From Verpa conica (lineage: Eukaryota; Ascomycota; Pezizomycetes; Pezizales; Morchellaceae), in contig JAUFSD010000024.1 of NCBI GenBank assembly GCA_033030425.1, positions 930,001-994,000 on the forward strand: a DNA stretch of 64,000 nt. The letters run 5' to 3'. This document shows positions 35,852 to 49,100 of the stretch, one piece after another; position 1 is the stretch's first letter; the number at the start of each line of letters is the position of its first letter. The translations under genes were made by a program, and so were the position numbers. The notes under the pieces were generated by a model. It worked only from the letters and a program-made list of their open reading frames with translations. It made no database searches and was not told the origin of the DNA.

Positions 35852-36304
35852 TATGAGTATGTGTGATGTGTGATTAACGAAGGAATGAGGGTTGGGTGGG
35901 GGGGGTGGGACCTGAAGAGTGTAGTGGCGGGGTTTTTTTTTCTCTCTCCCTCTTCCGAAGATGAAAGACTGGGGTGGAAACGTTGTAGATCTTAAGGGTT
36001 TGTGGAACGTGGGGGTATGGTTACCCGGCGGAAGAGCCTGGGGAAGTTTAAGTCTAGCAGTGATTAATGAATCTTAGGATAGCTGAATGAGATTCTGAGA
36101 TGAACTTGTAATCCTATATATTGATATCTTGAAGTAGATTCAAGGCCTCATCTCAGCTATCCCCAGGCAGATTCCATCCCCACAATGCTGGTTTACATCT
36201 ATGGCATCTCACTCCAGATGCCTTCATCTTGTTACCCGGCCCCTTGGTAACTACCCCGCCAAAGCTACCCAGGGAGTACTCGCGTGTAGCTTCCCTCACG
36301 AAGA
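35852..36304. promoter_or_regulatory. Divergent promoter region TIM44 / TBCE
   Basis: 453 bp between the two start codons. It includes a T-run/CT stretch near 35932-35955 and no other recognisable site. Both transcripts must start here. Confidence 0.6.
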
Positions 36305-38214
36305 ATGGCGTCCAGATACTATATTAACCAGCGATTATCATACACCCCTGGTGGTGTCTACTCCGCGACTCGCTGCACTGTCCGCTATATCGGTAGTGTG
36401 GAGGGGACAAATGGGGAATGGTTAGGCGTGGAATGGGACCATCAAGGGAAACATTCTGGAGAATATGGAGGAAAGAGGTATTTCGACTGTATGTAAAAAA
36501 TACAAAGCTCAACTAACCCATTACAGAGACCAAGTGCTGATATTTGATTTTTTATGCTAGGTAAGGTTCCTGGTAACGGTTCGTTCATTCGTACTACTCG
36601 CCAGCCAGATGATTCAATTAGCTTCTTGGAAGGCTTGAAGAAGAAATATGCCGCAACTAATGATCCTCTCGAGCATCATGCGATGCTAAGCATTTCTGCC
36701 AACAAGGTTATTGAGGGTGTTGGTTTTGATAAGATCTTGAAGAAGCTTTCTCAGTTGAAGGAGCTTAGAATTGTGCTTCTAGACGGGTTGAAAATTGCTA
36801 CAGCTGATGATGTAGACGAGATACGGGAGACTTGTCCAAGTGAGTTATTGAGCTAGACCTATGAGGTTGAGGAGTAGAGTACTCATTGTGGGTAGAGATT
36901 GAGGAGTTGGATATATCCAGAAATCTTTTCGAGGACTTGCAAACAGTGGCCTTGATCTGCTCTGGGCTGCCGAATCTGAAGTCTCTTAGGATAGGGTAAT
37001 GATCATAGCTCACCTTTTTACACAACTTGTCGCTCATTGATACTTGAAATAGTGGTAATCGATTCTCGTCGCTCGATATAACTCAACCAGAGGGCCAACC
37101 ACCACCCTTTGAACATGTCACCTCCCTCGAGATCAGTGATACCTTTCTATCTTGGGAAGAGGTTCGTCATATTCTTTTTACCCTCTCTGCGGAAGACACC
37201 TGAGCATTTACTAAATACACCAAAAACAGACCAAACAAATACTCACGCACTTCCCCCTCATCCACACGCTGGAGTCCTCCCTCAACAGCATGACCTACAT
37301 CCCCCCCTCCCTCATCCTCCCCGCCACAATCACAACCCTAAACCTCGAACGGAACGCCTTCACCTCCGTCTCCGCCTGTCTCCCACTCGCCCACCTAGCC
37401 AACCTCACCCGACTAATCCTCGCCCACAACCAAATCACCAGCATCCTCTCCCAGACCCCAGACACCACTCCACCAACCCCATTCCCCTCTATAACCCACC
37501 TCGACCTAACATTCAACAAAATCCCCACCTTCTCCCTCCTCGACTCCCTCCCTCCTCTATTCCCATCCCTAGTCTCACTGCGCATATCCCACAACCCGTT
37601 CTGTGCCCTCTTACCAATGGAGGAAGCCCACATGCTCACCGTCGCCCGCTTCCCAGAGCAGCTGAAGATGCTAAACCATAGCAAAGTAACAGAGATGGAA
37701 CGAAGCAATGCAGAAATGTACTACCTTGGCCGTATCGCAAAAGAGCTCGCCCTAGTCGGGGAAACAGAAGAGGAAGGTGTACTAGAACACCATAAACGTT
37801 GGGGAGTACTTTGTGAATGTAAGTTTTATTTCTTTATTTATTTGCACCCCCCCCCCTCCTTAGGAACATTAGATAGCTAATAGTTTAATAGTGCATGGAA
37901 AACCCCGTATCGACCGAGCTGCGAGTCTGGAGAAACGGAACCTTGCAGCGAAGCTCCTGGAGCTTGAGTTTACGCTTACTAGCGCAGAGGGGGGTTCTAC
38001 GTCGATTACGAAGCGGATTCCAAAGTCGCTGCCGGTAGCGACGTTGAAGGCACTTATAGCGAGGGTGTTTGGGGTGGAGCCGTTACGGTTGAGGTTGGAG
38101 TTGGTGCCGGAGGAGGGGGAAGGGGCGGAGAATTTATTGTTGGAGGATGGGATTAAGGATGTGGGGTATTATGTTGAGAGGAAGGCTGGGAGGATATTGG
38201 TAGGTAATGCGTAG
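36305..38214 (+). CDS. Tubulin-folding cofactor E (TBCE/Pac2)
   Basis: Six exons (36305-36488, 36561-36839, 36896-36995, 37053-37161, 37230-37818, 37892-38214) give 527 aa, the typical TBCE size. An N-terminal CAP-Gly domain (residues about 8-75) has WLGVEWD and the GKHSGEYGGKRYF groove that binds the tubulin C-terminus. A leucine-rich repeat region covers about 125-370 (IEELDISRN, LPNLKSLRI, ITTLNLERNAF, LTRLILAHNQI, ITHLDLTFNKI, LVSLRISHNPF). A C-terminal ubiquitin-like domain follows (ITKRIPKSLPVATLKALIARVFG to the end). TBCE cooperates with cofactors C and D to assemble or dissociate alpha/beta-tubulin. Joining exon 5 to exon 6 recreates the conserved LCELHGKPR turn. All donors are GT. 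Confidence 0.95.
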
Positions 38215-39213
38215 GTGGGTGTAGTGTTGATGGGGTTGCTGGGTGGGATGATACCATTTTTCCCCCCCCTCTTATAGGTGGTTTGGGGGTGCATCATGGA
38301 ATATGATTCGCCTCAGTAGAAGGTATTTAGAAGCTTTGAAGCGAGGGTTGTAATTGCTGTATGCTTTTTACTAGCTTTTTAATGGGCGCTGCTTATAACA
38401 CTCTACCTAGATTGCATCTCTTATCCATAGTGCCCCTTACAGCCAAGATATCCAGGTCCCATTCAAATATAAACGAATAAAACCACTAACCAATCCCCTT
38501 TATTCTAAAGTACCTTTTACCCTCTAGATAACTACAGAATATACTACCCTAATGTTATGTCATGTATAGCAGATATAGCATCAGTTACAGCCTAGTTCTT
38601 TATTTTCCTCATAGTCTTATAAAAACTATGAAGTTTATAGATGAGTAATTACATTACCCCTAGTGCTATTCCCTTAAAGCCTTCCAACTTTGATTAATTC
38701 ATCCATTCATTCTCCAACTTTGTGAGAGTTATATACGTTTTTCATACTGTGATCCATACATTCTCACTCGAAAAACAAATAATATTCCATCTATCCACTA
38801 TGAGAATCGAGTTTAGCGCGTGGATATCAACTTTCACCCTACGAAATCAGTGGGGATGCTAATCCCAGCTTTCCCCGCAACTACGACTCAGTATAGTGTA
38901 TTTTCGGATCTACATGTAGGTCCTATAAAGCCACTCTGGTAATAATCTACAAACCTACATTAGTTTGTGCGTACAAACTTCACGCTTATGACGTAGATAA
39001 AAGACGTAAACAGTTTTTACTTAAATCCTTGCCTCAAAATTCAGTATAGATACACAAACATACTCCCCCCTAAACAATAACAAAAGGAAATAAGCTTAAA
39101 AAGGAAATCATGAACGTGAACATATCCACGCATTGCGTATCACTCGCTCACTACCTCCCTTATATATCTCTGTAACTACTAGTGTGTAGCCTATTCTTCT
39201 TTCCTGATCTGAG
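38215..39213. other. Convergent intergenic region
   Basis: About 1 kb of AT-rich sequence between two 3' ends. No gene is seen. Confidence 0.5.
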
Positions 39214-40135
39214 TCACAGCGACTTCTTCCCAGTCTTCCTCTTCTCGGCTTCAACATTCTTAAACGGGAATCCACTCGTCCTTTTATCGGCGCCCGTCTT
39301 CTTCGAAATAGCCCCACTAGTGCTTCCGAAAAGCAAGACCCAAGACCCGAGAGCGCTAAATGACGAATGGGTGACCATGGCGACTGCATACGCAGCAGAG
39401 TACCCGTAGTTCCATTGCGTATAGCAATAGAATGCTACAGCCATATGGTAGGTTAATGTCACACAAAGTGAGGGCACCGCATACGGTGCTGTGGGGTCCT
39501 CCATATCCGTAGAGGCTGGTTTTGCCGTTGCTGTTTCAGAGAAACTCGACTAGTGCGCGTTTTTGTTAGTTGGGGGGGGAAACAACCTAGAGAACTACAA
39601 AGAGACTTACTACTAGCGGTACACTCCCCGTTAATAGGAGGTTTAGTATCGCAAATGCGATCAGCGTTAAGCCCAAAGAGCGCGACAGATACGCTTCGAG
39701 CGCTGTTCTTGTATGTTAGCGGTTAAGATTCTTGTGTGATGGCACAAAAAAGACAAGTAACGTACGTGTAGTTTCCCGAACCTCCGGAGAAAGCATCGAG
39801 ATGATAACGGTCGGTGATGCAATCAGAGGGAGTGCCTCAAGCATCATCCAGCCCGCGGAGACTATAATCCTTATCAGCTCAAGCCCGTACAAAAACGCGC
39901 CATGACATGTGATGGTTAAACATACGATAGTTGAAGTAGTAGTAAACATCCATTGCGAATAACGATAGCTTGCCTTCTGATGGGGTTTTTCTTTGGGAAT
40001 TGTAAAGTCTGAAAGGGATTTTTCACGATTCACAAAGTTCTTTGAGTAGTATTGCTTGCTTGGAGAATGAAGGGGGATCAGGCGAAGATAAAGAAGTTGG
40101 AGAACGATGATGCAAATGGCTGGAAGTAGCGGCAT
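39214..40135 (-). CDS. Polytopic membrane protein with KKxx tail, function unknown
   Basis: Exons 40135-39766, 39702-39611 and 39549-39214 (minus) give 265 aa. Hydrophobic segments lie near residues 2-22, 66-90, 93-116, 133-154, 177-197 and 199-225, so about six membrane spans. The C-terminal 35 residues are Lys-rich and end KKSL, which fits the dilysine (KKxx) ER-retrieval signal. That would place it in the ER/early secretory membrane with the tail in the cytosol. Intron 1 needs the AACAG acceptor at 39703 to keep the frame (reading ETTPLEAYL). I do not recognise the family; it has no channel, transporter or enzyme motif that I can name. Confidence 0.7.
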
Positions 40136-43100
40136 GACGTCATGACAATGTTCCTGGCTTCGTCACTGTCTACGACCGCGGCAAATGCCACCTTCCATCT
40201 TGTACCAGAATAAAGACCCGGATTTATCTTGCTTTAGGACACGGAAACTCTTTTGAGCGCTTCCGACTCTAGAAATGGAGCGGGTCTTTGCAAGAATTGG
40301 GTCTCAGGGGTAAACATGATCATTCTGGTGGCTTGAGCCGCAAGTAAGCCACGACCAACGTCACCTCCTGAATCTGGCTCCTTCGCACAACACCTAACTT
40401 AATTAGCCTTCACAGTGTCATCTTGGAAAGATGGAAGTTCTGAACTTGCTGTGTCTAGAGACCTCTTTTAGATCTCAACTGCTAATTCTAGCTGCCAATC
40501 AATTGCCCCTCCAAATCCCAGAGCTCGGATATTGTGACACGGTGATGTTCCCCAGCACCTAAGTTCATAAATATAAGATGTCAGTCCAGGTGCTTTGGTC
40601 TAGAAAAGAGTGATTTCTCATGATAACATGAATACCTAGGTGTGTTTCCTCCATTTTTTGGTACCTAACCTCCTCACAAACCACACCTACATGATCCCCT
40701 CCCCCCCGAGATCGCCTATGGTTAGGGAGAGTACCTTGACCTTGAAAAAACCTTTTATAATGACTTCTACAAGGGTTCTTGCTTAACCAAAAATTGTTGC
40801 TTTTTCCACTTATATTTACGCTTCTTATACTACCCCAGATTTCCTTCGGGTTAGCTGCTTCAATATAGAGGTAGTTATAGGAAAGATACTAACCCAATAC
40901 CCAATCCTCACTGTGGTATACTAGTAAAAATACGACCAAAAACAACCCGAGATATGAGAATAAAGTTCGTGTAGAATACCTAATGCTGAGACTAAACTAG
41001 CTACAGTATGCTGTCTTAGTTTTTTTGCACCTAAATAATAAAAGGTACGGAATAGCTTCTATTGGTTACCGAGTGATAGCTGTTGGGCGGGGAAGAAATA
41101 TTCTGACCGGAGTATCTAGGAACAAGCGACTTCTCTCACCGAATAGGGTTGCATCCCACTCCGACACCCTCGGTTCTGCAAGGAGCTGTTTACATATAAG
41201 AAAATCCTCTTGGCTGTCCTTTGGATCCAGATAGCTTTGATTTGAACGCTAACACCGAGCTCCGATGCTACGCCGGAATACTTGCATGCAGGGAAAATAA
41301 TCAGTTCGCTAGATCGGCAAACATCCGGTTCTAAAATTACTGCGAGCCTAAAGATTATTCCTGACATGCAGAAATGGCTGATGTCAGATGATCAGCTCTC
41401 CGCGTTATCGAATGTTTATAAAGATTTCCAGAACTTTACAACCCCGGATCCAGGACCGTGGAAATAGAAAAGATAGGTGTTTGCTTACTGGGCTTCTATT
41501 CTGTATCTTCGATTCATCTTCTAGAATAAAAGTCTGTGCTGGTACCAAATCATACCACCACCGTCATCGGTTGCATCAGATTGGCCTATTTTCCTTGAAG
41601 GATTTTTTATGGCTCAAAGCTTGCATATCTTTATCCATTTTCTGATATCAGTGCATATCAGCCGTAATTGGGTCTATTTAAGGTATGCACCGCCTTCATC
41701 TTGTGGGGTAGAACGTTGATAACTATTCCACAAAAGCAAAAATGCTGATAGTGCCAGCATTGATCTTTTGATAAACCAGTTCTTTATGCACACCCGGCTC
41801 CCGACAGCACGGTGGAAACACATACCAGGTTAACCAAGTCAGGTTATTAACCTGACTCGGTTCCCAAAGGTCAATCATCGTTATTCATTTGAGAAACTGA
41901 TTAACGGCATGACTGACGTTAGCTGTCGGGCTTGATGAGGTTCGATCGATGCCAGGAGACGCGGGCATCAATACCCTCAAGTACATATTACTGGATGTGT
42001 TTCATTAGTTTGCCCGTCCTCAGGCATCGGACATCACCTAGCGAAAGCGTATCAAATGTTAGTATTTCGATTGCCAATGGGACCGACATGGCTTCTACCG
42101 CACTGCATATCCAATCGCTCGGATCGGCCACTTTGCTGACGACAGACACATCAACGCAGTGACAAGGCGGGTTTCAAGATACGATAGAATAACTAAGTGA
42201 TTGATCAAGCAATGTCATGGGTCCTGAGATACGCACCATGAGAGGCGCCACCTCAACATCAACACGCTGTTGCTCTGGTGTAAATATGCGTGTACCAGGC
42301 TGGTACGACAGCGGGATTTTTTTCTTTTTTATTTGTTTAAAGATCGAAAACACTTCAGGAGCAGCATGATGGGTCAGGTGATTTCAGGAACGCGCAGTTA
42401 TTAAGCCTTACAGTACTGTACTGCATATGACATCGATTACGTGCTTATATGCAATTCAATACACTTGTCAATCAAGGATTATGGAAAAACCGAGAGCCTC
42501 CCCGATCTATAAGGCATCATGGTCGTCACTTGGGGGGGGGATTGCTACGTGCAATTCTGAAAGTGATAGAATCCTGGGAGAATACGATACTAATCTGAAG
42601 CATGTTATGTGTTTTTTTTTGTTTTTATTTTTGGTAACTGAATATGAAACCCAATATCAAATAGTGACAGTTGTCATATCAATATGCCTCATTGAGACTT
42701 CGCCTCTTCTCGTTACCAAGGCGCCGTGGCACAGGATAAGATATCGACATGGGAGGTTCTTTGGCCAAATGTTACTAAAAGCCACAAATATACCGGGAAG
42801 TTATTTCTTACTTGTGTCGCGACTTGTTGGTATTCAATTACCGAGATTAATGCACGCCTTTTCGCTGCCCCACTCCCTCCATTCTGTTATGAGTTGGCTA
42901 TTCTTGGGTTGGTATCTTGGCCGCTATCACAAGCTCTACGGTAGACCTACGAGGCGAAAAGAACGCGCAAGAAAGGGAGCTTTTCTACCGATTGGAATAT
43001 ATTATACATGACTTGAAACCTTAGCGACTTGTTTCACGCACCTGCTTGAATTCACATGATTCTTATTGCCTGCCATTCGAAATCACTCGTGCAAACCTGA

Positions 43101-46100
43101 GGTACTTGCCTAGTGTCTAATATGTGTATCCTTGAATCCTTGAATCCTTTAGATGTTTCAATGTTTGTGAAACAGAAGTTCTTTCTGGAAGCCCTGCAGA
43201 AACCGGGAAATAATAACCAACAACTTAGCAAGGCTGTAGTTGTTCTGCCCAATAAGGTCAGTCGTCTCGGATTTTAAATCCCCAATTACGCACACAAACA
43301 CGCGAGAGGGGGGGGGGAAACCTCCAATGCAAATCTACTCACCTTCCTCATATCTTGACGTATCCTCTTCACCCTCTCTTATCATACCTTCTAGAAAAAT
43401 CTCGAAACAAGCCCTGACGGGGGTCACACGTTTTCTCGTTTGTATTCCCCGGGTTTCTGTGTTTACGAACAAGGACGTGGTAAGGTTGGTGACGGCGGTT
43501 ATGTCCTGGGAGGCTTATCACGGATCATGTATCTAAGCGCGCATTGATATGGAAACAGCAGGTACATATGCAGCATACTCCTTTGAAAGACATCCCGGTA
43601 CCAAAGATCTACTAGGTATGGTTAGCATGATCCAAATCATTTGTTTGGAAACGGATGAGTGCGCGCCGTGTGTGTGTTTAAACTATGTTACTTTTACACA
43701 TGTGTATATGCAGTATGGTATTTGGTAAGCAAGTGGTGGTTGTGAAAATCTTTTGACAAATATGGAACCATATTATTACCGCCTAGGCCTTGAAAAGGGC
43801 CAAACATCAGGCAAGTCGCGCCGTCTAGGAAAGTCGTTCATGGGTTTCAGTTGGAACAAAATAGCCTTTGTGGCATCGTAGAGTTTGCACCCCCAATGGC
43901 TGCAGATTAGTTGGGCTATTTGTGCTCTGCATAGACAAGTAGACCGGCGGCTCAAAAACGAGCTTTCCCATCATTTACTCATTTTCCCGCCTAAGGTCGA
44001 GTATTAGTAATCCGTGGCCTTGCTTTACCGACTACCCACATACTTGTTTATACTTTCCGAGTAAAACTACATAGTCGTCAGATGTTGATGTTCATTTGTT
44101 ATCTTACCCCCAACCGTAGCTACCCATGCACCTGCATCCCATTTGGTATTTGACAGCCTAGCCCCCCTATATCATCCGTTTTAATACATGATGTGGGTAT
44201 TCGGCACTTTCATTAAAACCCAATTTTACCTTCCTTATTTTGCTTGAATTTAATGAAATACAAGTTTATCATTTAAGCTATTTTTCACCTATATATCTTG
44301 AACTAAATCAGCATGGCGCATGCAACGGACTTTTGCAGTAGTATCCGGCAAGAAGCCCTCTATAGATGCGTAAAAAGATTCATCAAAAGTCATAGCTAAG
44401 ACGGAATTAAACAGGCGCGTTTTTCTGATTACTATCAGCAGACCTTTTGTTCCAAAATCATTTCCGCCTGAGGTGTTGTCAAGAACGTGCACTTCGGACT
44501 AGAGAACGCTTTCTATCCTCCCTCTATGCATTGACCATGGATTCTATGGATCTACAGCACCCCAGATCAACCCAGATTCACGAGAACCGTACATATGTTC
44601 TTGGCTGCACGGAAACTCCTCCGGTTTCCGTGGAAGTTCCGCTGCAGCTTACGAGTACACTAGTGGCGTACTCTACCTAGACTTGACAAGACTCCCAAGG
44701 CCAAAGTTTACTACTACCCAAGGCTTTTTAGCTAAGTTCTGTCATTCCTCCGCTAACCGTATTCACCGGTCTAGAAGGTGACTGAGGCTTTCTGCCATAC
44801 TCCTAGCTGCAAGTGGCATGGCTTCATTCGTTACCGCAAACACCAGTTTACTATTCATGGTGTATTCTTGTCATAACAGCTCCAAGCCGGCTGACGATTG
44901 GTCAATACCCAAGTGCCTTTATGAATGCTGACCCCAACAAGTATTTGTGTGGAGCCGTACCCCCTAGTAGATTGTCACTAAAAGGGTGGTTGCTGGTGAT
45001 GATGTTGATAGCAGTTAACTATCCTATAAGGGCTTGTTCTAAAGATTTTCGCCCTGTAGCCAGGATACAATTCCAGGTCTTGTAACGGGCTCTAACAATG
45101 CTTCTGCACATTCGGCCACTCCCGGTCTAGGCAACCCCGAAAAAGAATGCGTGCTTTGGCCTCGTTCGGTAAGGCAGTAGCTTGGCGGCTCGCGTGAATT
45201 TTACAAGCTGCTTTAGTGAGTTACCTAATCGTACTGATTAGCCGCCTTTTGGTCGTCGGCTATGTTGTCGGTAGGAACTGCGGGCCCCGAGCACAGAATG
45301 TGTTTAGGCCGGCTATGAAAGTCCTCCGGCCTGCTAGGCACCCGCCCAGATTACTTGAACACCGTTCGGGGGCCTGCCCGAGTTCTGCTCAGGGCTACTC
45401 TGCTGAAAATTTATTAGAAAAAGCCCTAAAATTCAGCAAAGTGCGGAGTGGCTTTGCAACTGTGGCAATCCATCACACGATCAGGCTTTTCTCACCCACC
45501 CTCAATAAGTCAGACACAAAAAACCCTCTCCCACTCATGCGTCATGAAGGAAGCAGAGGAGCAAATAAGGGACAAGAAAGGGAGTGCCCCGCATAATTTC
45601 GCTTATACCTGTCGGGGCTCGCCTGCGTTTCAGCTTTTTAAGCCCGCTGTTTTTTAAAAGCGATTTGATAGGCCAGCACTTGTTTGGGTGACGCCAAACG
45701 GACCCAAAGAATATAAATCTGCACGACATTCCGTCGAACACGCAGGGGTCCTCCCACTCTGCTTAATCGACTGGCCACCTCCTTGCCGAGTGGACTTTCC
45801 TTTTGGCGTCCAGCGTAGGGTCAACATTGCTGAGATGGACGCTAAAGAAGTTTTTCAGGTGACAATTGAGACTAGCCAGCTTGTTAAAGCGAAAGCTGAG
45901 TTGTTTCGAGCGGATTCCCGCAATAGTAAACCACTCGGGTGCTCAGCGTCCTGAATACCGATGATCTATCGGCATCGCGATCCTTTCTCTGGTTGAGTTT
46001 CCAAACGGCTTTCATCGGGTGAGGCTAATCTAGAGTCAACCCATTCACCGAAGCCTGATATTGATGAGGCCAGGATAGTCCAGTCACTACCTGCATTTCG

Positions 46101-49100
46101 CAACCACGGTCAGGATAAAAACTACATTTTTTCTCTTGTCAGTTTGTGAGGAACCATGAGCTGCAAAGCCCGAAAAAAAACAATGACGTAAATTCTGTGT
46201 TTTTGTGTGAGCTGGCAGTCCTCGCCAAAATGACGAGTGGGGGCTCTGTACCTGTTTCCACCCAACTTGGCAGGAGATCCTGTGGTTCGTGCGCCCGGCC
46301 GATGAGTTTTTTTCGACGAGACAGACAGCCAGATCGGAGCAAGGGGCGGGAAAGACATCAGTGATGGTCGGTAAAAAAGATCGTGTCTTGCCCCCACAAT
46401 TCCGTCTCGTAAAAAAAGCAAATTATTCGCCTCGCTTTCGGGCTTATTTTTCTCCCTCTCCTTTTTCCCTCTACGCTGTGAAACCCTCCCGCCAACCAAC
46501 AAAAATTTCGCTTATGGACGTTTTCGTGATACATGACAGGTGAGGCAAGCTGAACAGCACGCGATTATAAAACTTGATTATTCAATTCCTAGAAACGAAA
46601 CAGTAATCTGGATCATTCCCTTTCAAGACATTGATATCAATTTTGGATCGGGACTGCTCGCTTCAGGACAGGCCGCAGCGTTACTCCTCGCCGCCAGATG
46701 CACTTCCCGCCAAGCGCATGTATTCATTTCCATGTTTCACGGTAACCATAACTACTCCGGGTAGGTGTTTTTCCCAGCATGTTATATAGGAGAGACCCTG
46801 GTGTGAAGTGGAGACCCGAATTATACAGGCCCACACGCCGAGTCCAGTGCAACCGAGCAAGTGCTTTGATGGGTAGCAGCCTTGAATGGAGAGGCTTCAT
46901 CGAAATTTCCATACTGCTGCCGTGATTAGAGAAATAATACCAAAGGAAAGTATCCTAGTCCGAATGTTCATGATTTTGAATGAAGAAATGAGGATTTGAT
47001 ATAATACCCTTGGTGTTCGCTTCGGTTAAATAAAAAAATCCCCGGCTGAACAAAAACAAAATATGAATGTGTATAAAAATACACGCAAAAATCAGCGGAA
47101 GAGCGGTAAGTATCGAGGAGCTAATTAATCTATCTGAGGGAGATCTCGCCAAAACCTCTTCCTTACACCAAGATAATTATGATGGGAGGAGGAGCTGGGG
47201 TAGGGGCCTCCGGGAATTTCTAAGGTTTGCAAATCGTAGGGCCAATTGTGATGCCGAACGTTCGAGAAGGACACTGTAACCGGTATCTCGGAAGACTGCC
47301 ATATTAATCCGTGAGAGTAGAGTGTAGAGGATCCTAGCGTCAAGCTAACCAGTATAGTACGGTATATCAGTTTCAGTATCAATCTTACTGACCAACATGA
47401 TCTTGCGACCGGAGATGTTCTTCTTCACGAATTAGAACGAAGGAAAAATGATTCTTGTGGCTGTCGGTTGTCCATCCAGTCGAAATGAAGCTGACCTGAG
47501 AGAAACCTGGGGCGTCCTTCTAGAATATTTCCTTTTTAGGTATATCGCCGCAAATGCGTCATGCACTGGTCCGTGTCAAACAGTGGTGGCTGGAGGCCAA
47601 GTCAGGTAACACTTTCCGAGAGATTTCCTCGGCAAATTGCTAGCAAGGGAGCATCCTGGAAGGTCTATCTATTGTTTGGCGAGAAGGGAGAGGCCGATAT
47701 TCAACAGAAGACCGCAAGCAAGAGGGCAGGTAGAAGTAGGGTTTCTTTCGCGAAGATGCTTGGAAAGCTGGGCTACTAGGTACTTCACCCACTTGCTGGA
47801 GACCTCAATTTTCCCATGGTTCACCCCCTCCCCTCGCACCCATTCCCGAACACCACAAACCGAGGGCTTATGCCAGCTGGCAGTCAAGGTCAAGGAGGGG
47901 GCTCACTTGATCGAACCAGAATCTGACGATGGCCAGGGATGGCAAGGTTCCGACGTGTGGGATGGATGGATGCGAACCCGTGGCTTCGCTTCGCGACTTT
48001 GAGCCAAATTTAGTCTGATACATCTCAGTTGACGCAGGGTGATGACGACGTGCATGGAGCATACAGCCACGATAATGAAGGGGGGCAACAGACACCTGCC
48101 TTACACATCGAGAAAATAGGGAAAACTGGTTGTTTTTATTTTTTATTTTTCTGTTTTATTTTATCTTATTTATTTTAATTGGTGCACGAGTTTCCCCGCC
48201 GCGAGAGCGCTTTCTCACCCTCTCGGTATAGCTTTGTGATATCTGAGGCAGCTTATATAGCCGCTTAAGCGCTATCAGAAAAGCTAAATGTCTGTTGTAG
48301 AGGAAGGTGTTCTGTGAGATGGTTGAGTAACAATGGAAATGGATGAAGGGTGATGACCACTACTCTCCTATAGGCGTGTAAGAGCAACCCCCACAAGGAA
48401 AGGGCTAATTTCCCAATACCTCTTGAGCGTTTGGAGATTACACACTCATCTCGAAAATCCACCCCTAAATCATCGGCGAGCAGTGGATAAATACACTTAT
48501 TTCTCGGCGATGGCTACATGTGCTCGTGTGGGCACTTGGCACAGGAAGGCTTACCGACAGTGGCGCTGACCGTTCGGTATTGAAATGCATAACCGTGTTA
48601 CTCTTGCTTCTGCACTCTGTTCTCGCCAATCTGTACTGAGTGATCCTTTACCTAACGCATCCCATGGACCATCACGTACATCCTCAAGCATCCGCGCTTC
48701 CCCTCCCCTACACGTAGTCTTATCCCAACGTAGACAGAGGGTTAGTGCCCCTCTTTCCTATCGTTTTCTCTCACATCCTTTTTTATTTTCCTATGAGAAT
48801 CCAATCTTCATGTACCATACATGTAGACATAGAGTACATGTGCGCTTAACGCCCTGAAAAAGCTACTTTTAGTGTTGACAGTCCTACAGTTTGATCGATC
48901 CACAGCGTCTGAGAGGGAAAAAAGTCTGATTTTGTTGATTAATTTACTCAATAGGAGTAAAGAATTCTAAGTGGAACCACAAAGGCACTAACCCCACCTA
49001 AAAGTGAGAAGTCCGCGCCATTCATACCGATCACTGCCACTTGCTTAGGAGTTCACGCAGCAGACCGTGGAGACGGCAAACACATTCCAGCCAGCTGTCC

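Noticed and set aside
37109..37681. 190-aa Pro/His-rich plus frame
   Set aside because: It is out of frame with the TBCE leucine-rich repeats, which occupy the same bases with conserved domain content.
42427..43011. 194-aa frame in the gene-free tract
   Set aside because: No recognisable domain, odd composition including a Phe/Leu run from a poly-T stretch, and no splice-joined partner exon. It is long enough to warrant an RNA-seq look but not enough to annotate.
45216..45596. 126-aa plus frame, and 47637-48002 121-aa plus frame
   Set aside because: No domain and no codon or motif signal. A few frames of this length are expected by chance in 11 kb of mixed-composition DNA.
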